Shown in pieces: positions 1-10,363 of a stretch of 64,000 nt of DNA; position 1 is the first letter of the stretch; every line of letters begins with the position of its first letter. The notes beneath the pieces were generated by a model, which was given only the letters and a program-made list of their open reading frames with translations, made no database searches and was not told the origin of the DNA. Origin of the DNA: Chrysogorgia sp. JL179-B06 (lineage: Eukaryota; Cnidaria; Anthozoa; Scleralcyonacea; Chrysogorgiidae). The translations under genes were made by a program, and so were the position numbers. The stretch covers positions 3,041,001-3,105,000 of the forward strand of contig JAYKKM010000122.1 in assembly GCA_035772405.1 (NCBI GenBank). The letters run 5' to 3'.

Positions 1-1376
1 CTACTTCCTCCTCTCCTTGTGCTCTCTAAGACACTCTTCTGTGGTAGTTCTACCTTGAGTCGCTGCTTTCAATATCCTTTCCTGACTCTCATCAATATAC
101 GTTGCGAGTCCTAGCTTTGCCTCTTCCACACAGTCTTGCACGGATATAAGTTCGCGTTCTCCCATCTTTCTTGGGAGATATATTCGAGCCATACATATTA
201 TGAAACTTCCTTGTTCTTCGGTCCAGTTCCCTTACCTCTTCCTTGGTTCAGTCCATAAAACCTGCCGGATATCTCCATTAAGCTTTGATCGCAATAGTTT
301 CGTTACCCTACGGATATATTCCTTTGATAAAATTTCTTTCATTTCCTTGCACATAACTTGATCTGTTTCAAGGATACCAAGATATCTGTAGCTTGACCCT
401 TCTTGGAGCGTTTTGATCTCTTTGCCATCTGGCATACTTATTCTGCGAGAACTTGTAACTTTGTCTCTTTTCACGACACCGAAAGCCATTCCAATATCGG
501 TACTAAACACTCTGACAGTATTAACCAGTGACTCTAATCCCCTTTCCGACTTTGAAAACAACTTAAGGTCATCCATGAAGAGCAGGTGGTTGATTTTTTC
601 TCCGTTCACATCGTATCCAAGCTTAGATTTTCTAAGAATCAGACTCAACGGTATCAGTGAGGTGACGAACAGTAAGGGTGACAATGCATCTCTTTGAAAG
701 TTGCCCCTGTTGATCTTAACTTCTCCTATCGTTGTGGAGCGCGATGAGAGCTCGCGGTTCTCCAGCTCTTCCTGATGACAACCAGCAGCTTCTTAATGTT
801 CTCAGCAATTCCAAACAGGTCAAGGCATTCTTCAATGCATGTATGCGGTAGCAAATCATAAGCTTTTTGGTAATCTATCCAAGCCATGGTTAGGTTCTTA
901 TGGTTGGCGCGAGCGTTCCTCAGTATCATCTTATCAATAAACAGAAGGTCATGTGTTCCTTTAGATTGCTTCCTAGCACCCTTTTGTTCTTCTGGTGACA
1001 ACTCATGTTCAAGCAGAAACCCATACATTTCTTCAGATATTATTCCTGTCAGCAGTTTCCACATGGTATAGGCACGTTATTCGGGCCTATAATTGCTTGC
1101 GCCATTGCCGTTATTGCGGTCTTTCATTATGAGAACAGTCCTGCCTTTGGTCATCCATCCAGGTACTCCTCCATCTCCCATGCACATGTTTAACTGCTGT
1201 ATACCAGCCTTTTATGGCTACATGAGAGATTCTTTATCCAAAACCCTTGAACTAAGTCGAGTCCGGTTGCTTTCCAGTTAGGGATCTTCTTGATGATTGT
1301 TATCAAGAGGTCTTCCTGTCTATTCTCTTGTACATCTTGTCTGATCTTTTCTAGCCACTTCGCATCTTTTTTGTGT

Positions 1377-1378
<2 letters not shown>
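1..1378 (-). pseudogene. R2/NeSL-type LINE, copy 1: reverse transcriptase fragment
   Basis: Minus-strand remains of a non-LTR retrotransposon reverse transcriptase, broken into several frames. Reading down from 1378: the region before RT (motif WKATGLD near 1285), then a finger/palm stretch with MAWIDYQKAYD (near 880), then SPLLFV and the catalytic-box variant LLFMDDLKLF (near 560), then a post-RT block ISVQDCVEE (near 110). The same blocks recur in the neighbouring copy 2 at 1430-3868. The FMDD box and the endonuclease found in copy 2 place the family near R2/NeSL/HERO-type LINEs. Several frameshifts make it non-functional. It runs off the left edge of the window, and its upstream part is not visible beyond 1378. 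Confidence 0.75.

Positions 1379-1411
<33 letters not shown>
1379..1411. repeat. (ATT)n microsatellite, probable LINE 3' tail
   Basis: About eleven ATT units. It sits where copy 2, read on the minus strand, ends (its last codons are near 1486-1545). It is best read as the (AAT)n tail of copy 2 made during target-primed reverse transcription, rather than an asparagine run in copy 1. Confidence 0.6.
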
Positions 1412-3868
1412 GTAACAATTCACACGTTTCTTTCGTGGTTCCCGTAATCTAAACATCAAGCTATAGCCTATAGCCTTACTGCCTTAGGTGTCTAGGATCT
1501 TTCTTAAAATCCTTGCTGTTCCCAACAAGCAAGCGTTTTGAAGTAATGAAGTGCTATCATCCAATGACAATTGGTACGACCGTTACTCTTCTACAGTTCC
1601 AGATCTTCTTAATCTCCCTTTTAAGGTCTTGATATTTTTCAATTTTTTCCTGTTCCTTTTCGAGTACTCGTATATCGAAAGGGCAAGCGACATCTATTAC
1701 ACAACATGTTCTCTCCTTCTCCAAGACTACAATATCGGGTCTATTGTGTTCAAGGTGATGATCTGTTTGGATCTTAAAGTCCCATAGTATCTTCACCCGA
1801 TCGTTTTCCATTACACCTTCCGGAGCGTGGTCATACCACTTATACTTACACGTTAGGCTGAACTTCTGGCAAAGCTTCCAATGGATGACTTGTCCGACCT
1901 TGTCATGTCTCCACATTTTATATTCTTTTTGCGCTAATTTCTTACATTCCGCTGTTATATTTGGGGCTAACCCAGCTGGGACCAAGAGTCCGTTCGTTAA
2001 GCCCCTCATCATTTCTCGTACTCTTGTTTTTATGTATTAGTTTATTATGTACTTGTTTTGTATCTCGTGTACGTTTTGATGGAATTTTCTAATAAATAAA
2101 TAAATAAATAAATTATATGACTAATAGTCTCTTCTCTTTCTCCACATAACCGACACATGGGTGACACATCCTCTTTATCGATCCGATTCTTGATACTGTT
2201 AGTTCGTAATGCCTGGTCGTGCGCAGCAGTCAGAAATCCTTCCGTTTCTTTCTTCATGGTACCTCTTTTCAACCATTTCCATGAGTCCGAGTCTCTCACA
2301 TCTTCCCTTCCCTTCAGAAACTGTCCATGTAATGCCTTATTTCTGTATCTAGTCAATCTTTCTGCTGTTATACTTTGCTTTGTCACCCCTTCATCCAAGA
2401 TCTTTTCATCATTTACAGCTTAAAGCAACCTTTCACTACTCGCCACGACATACTTGGATAAACTGCCTACTTCAATATTTACACAGTCCTCTACACTTAT
2501 CAAACCTCGCCCACCCTCTGATCTTCTCACATAGAGCCTATCGACATCGGCCTGCGGGTGAAGTGCTCTGTTAATGGTTAGCAGCTTTCTCGTTTTCCCA
2601 TCCAGCTTCCTGAGTTCTTCTTTGGTCCAGTTGATAATCCCTGCACCATAACGTATTATTGAAACTGCTCTTGAATTCATTGCGCTCACCACGTTTCCAC
2701 CATTTAATTTTGACTTAAGCAACTTTCGTATCCTTCTCAAGTACTCTTTGGATATTGCCTCTTTCATGTCACCGTGTTTTAAATCATCTGCCTCTAAAAT
2801 TCCAAGATATTTATATCCATCTCTTCTTCTAGTCCCCTGATAACTTGGGTGTCTGGCATCGTAATCCCTTCACACTTGGACACCTTTCCCCTTTTCATTT
2901 TCAGGACTGCACATTTTCTAATTCCAAACTCCATTCCAATGTCACTGCTGAAAACGCGAACGGTGTTTATAAGGGTACTTGTTTCTCGTTCTTTCCGTAA
3001 AGTTTCAAATCATCCATAAATAAAAGATGATTTAAAAATCCCTTTCTACTTGCCAAGTCATAACCAGCTTTAACCTTCCTTAGTACCATCGACAAAGGGA
3101 TAAGAGCTAACACAAATAACAGTGGAGACAGACAATCTCCTTGGAAAATGCCTCTCCTTACATTTATTGACCCATGAAGGGTGCGCCCTCCTACAGTTAA
3201 TTCCACTTGCTATCGATTCATACTTCTTTCCAACAACAGGACCATATTTTCCGCAGCTCCAAACATTCGTAAACACTTGACGATCCATGAGTGCGGGATC
3301 ATATCATACGCCTTTTTGTAATCCACCCAAGCCATCCCAAGACCAGTTTGTCTCCTTTTGTAATTCCTGATAACCATCTTGTCAATTAACAGTTGATCTT
3401 TGGTTCCCCTTGATTTCCTTCTACATCCCTTCTGTTCGTCTGGCAATAAATTATCTTCCTCTAGGTGTTTCTAGAGCTCATCTCCCATTATCCCTGTAAA
3501 CAGTTTCCACATTAGGGGCAGGCAAGTTATAGGTCTAAAATTTGTTGCTACATTCCCCGGCCTTCTCCTTATCTTTAAGGATAAGCACTGTTCGACCTTT
3601 GGTAAACCATTCTGGTGTTTGGTTGATAGTAAGACAGTCATGTAAATGAGCGGCGATTCTTTCTCTAGATGACGTAAGATTCTTAAGCCAGATTCCACGT
3701 AAGATTGGAAAGCTCCCTGGTCCGGGAGCTTTCCAGTTAGCCATTTTCTTTAGTTGTTTTGCCACTTTAGCTACTGTTATCGTAATATCATTCTGTTTCT
3801 GTACTTCCTCAAGCTCGTCCTCTACATCTCTTAGCCATTCAGCACCTGTGTTGTGATTCATGGGGTTA
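1412..3868 (-). pseudogene. R2/NeSL-type LINE, copy 2: RT, zinc knuckle and endonuclease part
   Basis: The 3' two-thirds of a non-LTR element on the minus strand, in broken frames. In order: the pre-RT region with GAEWLRDVEDEL (near 3815), RT fragments with [11 protein letters not shown] (near 3330), SPLLFVLALIPLS and LLFMDDLKLY (near 3030), a post-RT block GGRGLISVEDC (near 2500), a Cys/His knuckle CRLCGEREETISH (near 2150), and a restriction-like endonuclease core RPDIVV...VIDVACPFD (near 1700). That last domain is the PD-(D/E)XK type of R2/NeSL/HERO LINEs, not the APE type. The end LLGTARILRK (near 1510) closes the reading frame. Several frameshifts indicate decay. The element continues at 6767-7706 after an inserted CR1-like LINE. 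Confidence 0.8.
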
Positions 3869-3903
3869 TTTATGCAGTAGTTACTACTATAGCTGAAATT
3901 ATC

Positions 3904-4370
3904 AATACCTTTCAAGATTACAAGTTTCTTCATTTGCCAAGATCCCATTCGAAAGGAGGTGGAGTTGAGGTATTCCTTCGCAAGGGTTTCACCGTAAATA
4001 AAAATGAAGTCTCAACGTTTGCGTCAATGGAATATATGGATCTTTCCATATCATCGTCTCAAAAGCATATTCGCCTCATCACAGTTTATAGACCTCCTCC
4101 ATCTCGTAAGAACAAGCTAACGACATCCATGTTCTTCAATGATTTTTCAACGATTTTAGAAGAGTTAGTTGTTGTTCCGGGTTATTTGTTAATTGCTGGG
4201 GATTTCAATTTCCATATGGATGTTGTTAATGATGACGATGCTACTAGGTTTACGGAACTCCTGGATTCAGCAGGTTTACAACAAAGAGTTACTGGTACGA
4301 CTCATCGTTGTGGTCACACACTGGACCTTATTATTGATCGTCAGGAGGATAGTTTGCTGTCTATACTGCC
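3904..4370 (+). pseudogene. CR1-like LINE AP-endonuclease (C-terminal part)
   Basis: Encodes the C-terminal two-thirds of an APE-type LINE endonuclease. Visible motifs are TVYRPPPS, the catalytic-site box GDFNFHMD (near 4200) and HTLDLIID (near 4320). The next expected motif, SDLPSDHS, occurs in another frame at 4380, so a frameshift lies between about 4345 and 4380. The N-terminal catalytic part is absent because the element is 5'-truncated. Confidence 0.7.
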
Positions 4371-6599
4371 ATGGAGATCGTCTCTGATTTACCTTCAGAT
4401 CACAGTGCTGTTGTTTGCAGCATGGATTTTCCGAGACCCCAATCCTCTAAAAAAGTTATTAATCATCGTGATTTACGTCGTATAGACTTACAGGCATGGC
4501 GAAAAGATATCCTTGAGTCGCAATTAATTTGTTCATCCGCATCTGATGTAAACACTGCTACTGAACAGTTCAATTGTGTATTGTCTGAGCTTTTGGACAA
4601 ACACGCACCCAAGCGTACACGCACAATTACCCTACGCCCAAATGCTCCATGGTTTAATGATAGCTTAAGAGTTATGAAGAAACAAAAACGACAGTTTGAG
4701 CGTAAATTTCTCTCTACACGCCTTCAGGTTCATCATCAATTGTACAAGGAACAATGTCGTAAATACGCAAAGGCAATTGATTTTGCAAAAACAGATTATT
4801 ATAAGGCTAAGATATCTAACTCTAATCAGAATCAGCTATTTCACATGATTGAGGGGATGTTCCGAGTAAAATCTATTCCTTTATTGCCATCACATGATTC
4901 TTCGTATGACCTGGCTGATGCTTTTAGTTGTTATTTTTCAACTAAGATTCAGTTACTTCGAGATAAACTTACTAGTACACATGGGTCAGATAAGAAGTTA
5001 TCTATAGCAGTTGACTCTCCTTGTTGTAAAAGCTCTCTCAGTGAATTTACTACTGTATCTGAAAGCTTTGTCTGTAACACAATCAAACAGTACTCGTCTA
5101 AATCCTGTGCCTTAGATCCTGTACCTACACATCTGCTAAAGGAATCTCTTGACGTGTTAGCTGCCCCAATTACTGACATTATCAATTCATCTTTATCCTC
5201 AGGAGTATTTCCTCTGTCACTTAAGAAAGGTCTCATCTGCCCATCTATTAAAAAACCTACTAGTGATAAAGAGCAATTCCCTAATTATAGACCTATTACT
5301 AACGTGGCTTTCTTGTCAAAAGTATTAGAGCGGAATGCTGCCAGACAGACAACAGACTATCTTATTGAGAATAACCTCCTTGCAAAAATGCAATCTGCTT
5401 ATAGACTCTTTCATTGCACAGAGACAGCAGTTCTGCGTGTGTTCAATGACATCCTTAATGCACTTGATGAAAATCAGGAAGTAGTGTTGGTACTGTTGGA
5501 CTTATCATCTGCGTTCGACACCATTGACCACACTGTTCTATTGGAGAGACTTAAACATCGTTATGGGTTTAGTGGAACTGTACTAGCCTGGTATCGCTCA
5601 TACCTTTCTGATCGGGTACAGTCAGTTATGGTGAAGAATACGCATTCCTCAAATAAACCATTGCAATATGGTGTACCTCAGGGTTCTGTACTGGGTCCAC
5701 TTCTGTTTTCACTCTTCTTTGCGCCATTGGAAGATGTGATCAAAGCCCACGGCCTTGATTGCATAATGTACGCTGATGACACACAGCTGTATATGCCTAT
5801 AAAATCTCCATGTGATCGACCTGCAGCTCTAGCTAAACTAGAGTTATATATTAAGGACATCACCATCTGGTGTACTATGAATGGTCTTATATGCAATCCA
5901 AGTAAAACTGAGATTGTCCATCTATCATCACGTTTTATACATTGCGAACCAATGCCAGCAATATGTGTCAATGATGTGATAATCCAACCGGCTCCGGTTG
6001 CACGTGATCTCGGTGTTGCTGTTGATAGACATTTAAAATTAAATACTCATGTAAATAACATTTGTAAATCTGCCACTTTGGCTATCAGAAATATTATCAA
6101 GATCAGGAAATATTTGAGTAAAAAGGACTGTGAGAAGTTGGTGCATGCATTCATAACATCAAAACTTGACAGCTGTAATAGCATCCTATATGGCTTACCA
6201 GATACTGAATTGAGCAAGTTACAGCGAATTCAAAATACAGCTGCTAGACTTGTTGCAGGGGTTAAAAAATCGGAGCATATCTCCCCTGCGCTACGTAATC
6301 TTCACTGGTTGCCGGTGAGATCACGGATTGTTTTTAAGATACTAATAATTACTTTCAAGGCTTTGCATGGCCAGGCGCCTGTTTATATTACTGATTTGCT
6401 AACTAAATATAAACCTACTCGTACTTTGAGATCATCTGACCAAAATCTGCTACTCGAGCCAAAATCCAAAACGGTAACTCATGGAGACAGAGCATTCTCG
6501 GTTGCAGCGCCAAAACTGTGGAATTCATTACCACAGGAAATTAGAAGCTTTGAAATGTTAAGTAATTTTAAGTCTGCAGTTAAGACTTTTCTTTTTTAA
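4371..6599 (+). CDS. CR1/Jockey-type LINE reverse transcriptase
   Basis: A long open frame (742 codons) for the reverse transcriptase half of a LINE ORF2. It opens with the last APE motif SDLPSDHS, then a linker, then the RT domain: NYRPITNVAFLSKVLE (about residues 303-318), DLSSAFDTIDH (about 380), QYGVPQGSVLGPLLFS (about 430) and catalytic MYADDTQLY (about 465). The tail LHWLPVRSRIVFKI is typical of CR1/Jockey-like elements. The ATG at 4371 is only the first in frame. The true protein would start far upstream, before the truncation and the frameshift. The RT part itself has no stop, so the insertion is fairly young. Confidence 0.85.
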   Translation: MEIVSDLPSDHSAVVCSMDFPRPQSSKKVINHRDLRRIDLQAWRKDILESQLICSSASDVNTATEQFNCVLSELLDKHAPKRTRTITLRPNAPWFNDSLRVMKKQKRQFERKFLSTRLQVHHQLYKEQCRKYAKAIDFAKTDYYKAKISNSNQNQLFHMIEGMFRVKSIPLLPSHDSSYDLADAFSCYFSTKIQLLRDKLTSTHGSDKKLSIAVDSPCCKSSLSEFTTVSESFVCNTIKQYSSKSCALDPVPTHLLKESLDVLAAPITDIINSSLSSGVFPLSLKKGLICPSIKKPTSDKEQFPNYRPITNVAFLSKVLERNAARQTTDYLIENNLLAKMQSAYRLFHCTETAVLRVFNDILNALDENQEVVLVLLDLSSAFDTIDHTVLLERLKHRYGFSGTVLAWYRSYLSDRVQSVMVKNTHSSNKPLQYGVPQGSVLGPLLFSLFFAPLEDVIKAHGLDCIMYADDTQLYMPIKSPCDRPAALAKLELYIKDITIWCTMNGLICNPSKTEIVHLSSRFIHCEPMPAICVNDVIIQPAPVARDLGVAVDRHLKLNTHVNNICKSATLAIRNIIKIRKYLSKKDCEKLVHAFITSKLDSCNSILYGLPDTELSKLQRIQNTAARLVAGVKKSEHISPALRNLHWLPVRSRIVFKILIITFKALHGQAPVYITDLLTKYKPTRTLRSSDQNLLLEPKSKTVTHGDRAFSVAAPKLWNSLPQEIRSFEMLSNFKSAVKTFLF

Positions 6600-6766
6600 A
6601 ATTAATAGTTATTGTTCATAGTGTTAATATATGTAGTAGGCTTTATCTTATAATGAAACTGTAACTAGTTTTAAAAGTAACTTTAAGAATATATATATTG
6701 TTGTAAGAGCATTGAGACTATTGTATAATGCTCCTAATACGTCTTTATTATTATTATTATTATTAT
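6600..6766 (+). repeat. CR1-like LINE 3' UTR and ATT tail
   Basis: About 145 bases of A/T-rich 3' UTR followed by a short ATT repeat. It contains the segment around ATATGTAGTAGGCTTTATC, which also occurs in two other copies in this window on the minus strand, at 52562-52795 and 55941-56115. Confidence 0.75.
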
Positions 6767-7706
6767 CCCAAATACTACTCCAAAATCTCATGCTCTCTTC
6801 GGTATCTGCAGGTATAACAGAATTATCCCTCTCTTCATTCTCCAATATTTCAAAAAGACGTTTTTGATTGGATTGAAACATTCTATTTTGCCGATACTGT
6901 TCTATCCTGCTTTGATACCGCTTGATCTTACTAGTCTTTGCCAATATCCTCTGCTTCAGCTCTTCTAGAACAACTGCCGCTCCTTTCATTCTCAAATGGT
7001 ACCTTCGTTCCAAACCCTCACATACAGCTATATTATGTAGCTCACCAGATCTCATCCTCTCCAACCTGCTGACATCTTTCCTTAGCTGCGCGATCTGGTT
7101 GTTAATCCTTCTTTTCCACGATGGTTCCACCTTAGGTCTCCTTTCACACTGTTTAACCCCAAGCCTCTTTGCAACCACTCGTCCCGCCGCAAGTAACAAC
7201 TCATTAGTTTGGGTTATATCTTTGGTTTCTAAAAATGTGAGGATTTTGTTCACTTCATTAACTTTTTCCTTCAACCTGCGCCTTTCGATGTTTCTCATGT
7301 TTGGAGGAGGGTCAGACTCATTCTTCATACTATTTAAGACTTATTTTGCCAACTGAATCTGGTCTGCATTACACCCTTCTCTTTCCATCCTGTTTACCAC
7401 GTCCTCAACATTTATCTCTGAATATTCATGTGGATGATCATTCCCGTTTTCTGTGTGCCCCTCTTCTCTCTGATCTGATAGGTTTTCCTCATCATCCGAA
7501 GTCTCTCCACGATGTACATAGTGACTTAGCTCTCTCTTTATCTCCTCCAGCTCCACCTCAGACAGCCAGCCATTTGTCCGGATCGCTCTAGCCTGATCGG
7601 CTAACCTCTGCTCGGAACTTACAAACAGTCCTATCTCTTTCCAAATTCCAATCATCCTTTTCCTGTATCCCCTCTTTGATGGTTCACTCTTGAAGAAACA
7701 CTTCAT
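6767..7706 (-). pseudogene. R2/NeSL-type LINE, copy 2: N-terminal region
   Basis: The upstream part of copy 2, read on the minus strand in two frames (start [17 protein letters not shown] at 7706, then MRNIERRRLKEKVNEV from about 7298). It is a charged, helix-rich N-terminal region rich in Arg, Lys, Gln and Glu. It includes [14 protein letters not shown] and ends at FWSSIWDN, exactly where the CR1-like LINE interrupts it. No zinc fingers are seen. A frameshift lies near 7330. Confidence 0.65.
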
Positions 7707-7729
7707 TACAATCTAGTTCACTTCCTTGT

Positions 7730-7731
<2 letters not shown>

Positions 7732-7791
<60 letters not shown>

Positions 7792-7804
7792 ATTATTATT
7801 ATTG
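7732..7804. repeat. (ATT)n microsatellite
   Basis: A run of about 24 ATT units with one interruption, just upstream of the start of LINE copy 2. It may be the tail of another LINE insertion on the minus strand. No coding sequence is attached that would prove this. Confidence 0.8.
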
Positions 7805-7808
7805 ATTA

Positions 7809-7882
7809 TCCCGGACAGGAATCGAACCTGCAACCTTCTGATTGCCGGTGAGATGCTCTAACCATTGAGCCACCGAGAGTCA
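7809..7882 (-). repeat. tRNA-derived sequence, copy a
   Basis: A tRNA-like fold on the minus strand with an A-box (TGGCTCAATGG) and a B-box (GGTTCGATTCC). The T arm pairs well, the acceptor stem pairs with G-U wobble, and the putative anticodon loop is CCGGCAA (GGC, alanine-like). The anticodon stem has a mismatch and the loop lacks U33. It is therefore better called a tRNA-derived repeat than a working gene. Five copies occur in the window, all sharing flanking CCATCTGA. Confidence 0.6.
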
Positions 7883-8131
7883 GATGGAGAGCGAAGGTTA
7901 CAATGATATGTACTACCAGTCGATTGATATATGTACTGCTAGTCGATTGATATATGTACTGCCTATGCAGCAGTCACTATATATCGGTAATGTTTGGATG
8001 TGTTAATTATATGTGTTAATTATAAATATTAACACATCCAAACATTACCGATATATAGTGACTGCCGCATAGGCAGAACATATATCAATCCAATATGCAG
8101 TACATCATTATAACCTTTGCTCTCCATCTGA

Positions 8132-8186
8132 GTCTCGGTGGCTCACCGGCAATCAGAAGGTTACAGGTTCGATTCCTGTCCGGGAC
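8132..8186 (+). repeat. tRNA-derived sequence, copy b (internal deletion)
   Basis: The same sequence as copy a, but lacking about 16 bases between the A-box start and the anticodon stem. It retains the B-box GGTTCGATTCC and the acceptor end CCGGGAC. It cannot fold as a tRNA. It forms the right terminus of the foldback at 7809-8186. Confidence 0.6.
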
Positions 8187-8427
8187 TCATTTCTCTGAGG
8201 ATACGAGCTTGACGATCGCCCATGTATCGTCTCAATAACAAGCATGTTCGTCATTGTTTTCATTGTTTCTTGACCTTGTTATAACAAGTTGTAACGACAA
8301 TATTAACAACATTGAACAAAGCCATAACAACACAGTGTTGTCATAGCTGAACAACCTCGTTGACAACATTGTATCCATTACATATACCTAGTTTTTCATA
8401 CCTATTCTGCCATTACTCTGTTCACAG
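8187..8427. other. Unassigned intronic or intergenic sequence
   Basis: Contains the downstream body of the tRNA-derived repeat (GAGCTTGACGATCG near 8208, also seen near 18190 and 19215) and otherwise no recognised coding or repeat signal before the EGF exon. Confidence 0.4.
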
Positions 8428-8544
8428 ATATTGATGAATGCGCTGACAATGTTTGTCACGTGAATGCCACGTGTGACAACTCGATTGGTTCATTTCAATG
8501 CACGTGTAATTCAGGATTTGGTGGTGATGGAATGAATTGCACAG
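8428..8544 (+). CDS. Calcium-binding EGF-like exon (fibrinogen-related gene 1)
   Basis: A 117-bp exon flanked by an acceptor (TTCACAG) and a donor (GTAAAT), phase 1 at both ends, encoding about 39 residues. It reads DIDECADNVCHVNATC, then SIGSFQCTCNSGF, then GDGMNCTG. The DIDEC start and the six cysteines are those of an extracellular cbEGF repeat. The symmetric 1-1 phase is normal for shuffled EGF exons. It lies about 1.8 kb upstream of the fibrinogen exon at 10364 on the same strand and in compatible phase, so both probably belong to one secreted or surface fibrinogen-related protein. Mobile elements fill the intron between them. Confidence 0.8.
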
Positions 8545-8609
8545 GTAAATATTTTTACATGAAGGTAAAAAAATAGAGTGTAGAATCTAAACCACATATT
8601 AATGCGATC

Positions 8610-8801
8610 ATATATTGGATGTGTTAATTATATGTGTTAATTATAAATATTAACACATCCAAACCTTACCGATATATAGTGACTGCCGCATAGGCAGTAC
8701 ATATATCAATCGACCAGTACATCATTGTAACCTTCGCTCTCCATCTGAGTCTCGGTGGTTCAATGGTTAGAGCGTCTCACCGGCAATCAGAAGGTTACAG
8801 G
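8610..8801 (+). repeat. Half copy of the tRNA foldback element
   Basis: Repeats the centre and right arm of the 7809-8186 foldback: the TTAACACATCCAAAC stretch, then GTGACTGCCGCATAGGCAG, then a tRNA-derived end at 8749-8801. Here the tRNA part keeps the full D-arm region but stops after the first T-stem bases. The break joins directly to the Penelope-like element at about 8802. Confidence 0.7.
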
Positions 8802-8802
8802 T

Positions 8803-9835
8803 ACCGATAATGAATTGGTATCGTTTGACGTCGTTTCTCTCTTTACCAAAATACCAGTTGATCTTGCTATCACAATTGCCGACAATAGACTAAGACAGGA
8901 TGTTACTTTAGATCAAAGAACATCGTTGCCTGTTGAGGATCTAATAGAACATTTTACTTTTTGTCTAAACACAACTAGTTTTGGCACTTACTATAAACAG
9001 GCTTTATTTAGTGATGGAAGACATTGAACAAAGAGCATTAGCGTCTGCGCCAGTGAAGCCTTTGTTTTGGTAGATGATGTCATTTCCGCGGTATCCAAGA
9101 ATGAAGCGGAAATTATTTTGAAGTTGAACCACTTGAACTCAATAGAGCCTCCAATTCAATTCACAGTAGAACGTGACTGAAAAGAATGATTGTTTATCAT
9201 TTTTGGATTCAGTCGTCAAATGAACAGACCACGGGAAATTAGAAACTGCTGTATACCGAAAGGCGAAAACCAACACACACTGACATATTTCATTTGATTC
9301 TCGTCACCACCCATATGCCATAAGAAGTCCGTTCCTAGAACTTTGTTTTTGAGAGCTCAAGGCATACCAACTAGTTAATTCCGATTCAAAGGAAAGTGAG
9401 CGAAAACATGTATTCGATGCTTTAAATGCAAATAACTATCCTAATGATTTTCCGAAAAACTGTTTAAAACCTGCAGTTACTCCGCCGCGTACAAACTCTG
9501 AGAACGAAAGATCGGTGATGGGTTTTGCGATTGTTCCGTATATTCAAGGGATTACGGAACCAATTAAAAGAATCTTAGGTAGTTTCAACGTAAAAGTTGC
9601 TCAAAAACCTTTCTTGACGTTGGATCATATTTTCGCAAAACCTAAGGATCCTATTGCGAAGGAACAGAGGAAAGACGCTTTATTCCATCCCATACAATGA
9701 CTTTGATCAGGAGTACATCGGTCAGACTAAACGTCAGTTTCGTACGCGTTTAAAAGAACACCAAAAGGCTGTTTTCTTTTCAAAAAAGGAAAATTCTGCT
9801 TTGTCGGAGCACGCGTGCTTAATCTACCATTAGAT
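8803..9835 (+). pseudogene. Penelope-like retroelement remnant (RT + GIY-YIG endonuclease)
   Basis: Decayed plus-strand copy in several frames. The RT palm reads SFDVVSLFTKIPVD (near 8820) and later VDDVISAVSKNEAE (near 9075), with the YVDD-type site partly preserved. Next come FLDSVVK (near 9200), VPYIQGITEPIKRI (near 9535) and PKDPIAKEQRK (near 9643). A GIY-YIG endonuclease core EYIGQTKRQFRTRLKEH lies near 9710-9760. This domain order is that of endonuclease-positive Penelope-like elements. Stops and frameshifts show that it is dead. It lies in the intron between the EGF and fibrinogen exons. Confidence 0.8.
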
Positions 9836-9844
9836 TGCGTGGGA

Positions 9845-9945
9845 AAATGGTGGTAGTGGTGGTAGTAGTGGTAGTAGTGGTACTTCGTCGTCGCCGCCGC
9901 CATAGTCGTAGTGGTAGTAGTGGTGGTAGTAGTAGTAGTAGTTGT

Positions 9946-9978
<33 letters not shown>

Positions 9979-10258
9979 GGTAGCGGTAGTGGTAGTAGTG
10001 GTAGTGGTAGTGGTAGTAGTAGTACTTCGTCGTCGTCGCCGCCGTAGTCGTAGTGGTGGTAGTGGTGGTGGTGGTGTTAGTGGTGGTGGTAGTGGTAGTG
10101 GTGGTAGTGGTGGTAGTGGTGGTAATAGTGGTAATAGTGGTAGTAATGGTAGTAGTGGTAGTAGTGGTGGCAGTAGTGGTGGTGGTAGTAGTGGTGGTGG
10201 TGGTGGTGGTGGTGGTGGTAGTAGTTGTGGTGGTGGTGGTAGTAGTGGTAGTAGTAGG
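9845..10258. repeat. GGT/AGT-rich trinucleotide repeat
   Basis: About 410 bases of GGT, AGT, GCA and GTC triplets (G-rich on the plus strand). It is open in several frames because triplet repeats rarely make stops. The Ser/Gly-, Val- and Pro-rich ORFs here are artefacts. It lies in the intron 100 bp upstream of the fibrinogen exon. Confidence 0.95.
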
Positions 10259-10363
10259 GTAACATGACTAAGAGCAATGTTAACATAATTCATCAACACG
10301 ACTAAAGTCAAATAAAAAATATATATATAAATGACACTTCTGTTTTCCCTTCTCTATTTTAAG

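Larger units (their letters stand above)
3869..6766 (+). mobile_element. CR1-like LINE, 5'-truncated, nested in copy 2
   Basis: A plus-strand non-LTR retrotransposon that begins inside its endonuclease domain, so it is 5'-truncated. It ends with a short 3' UTR (6600-6744) and an ATT-repeat tail (about 6745-6766). It interrupts the opposite-strand copy 2: the copy 2 reading SSIWDN stops at about 6767 and resumes with NPMNHNT at about 3868. The same 3' UTR occurs at 52562-52795 and 55941-56115 on the minus strand, so this LINE family has been active elsewhere in this genome. Confidence 0.8.
7809..8186. repeat. Foldback element with tRNA-derived arms
   Basis: A large imperfect palindrome. The left arm starts with a tRNA-like sequence on the minus strand (7809-7882). 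The right arm ends with the same sequence on the plus strand (8132-8186). Between them, the left segment around GTGACTGCTGCATAGGCAG and GGTAATGTTTGGATGTGTTA is mirrored at 8025-8075. The short AT-rich centre lies near 8005-8020. A half copy, one arm plus centre, lies at 8610-8801. This looks like a MITE-style foldback that captured, or was built from, a tRNA-derived repeat. Confidence 0.75.

Noticed and set aside
9727..10311. Pro-, Val-, Gly/Ser-rich and His/Tyr-rich proteins on both strands
   Set aside because: A GGT/AGT triplet repeat in an intron gives open frames in all phases. No conserved sequence.
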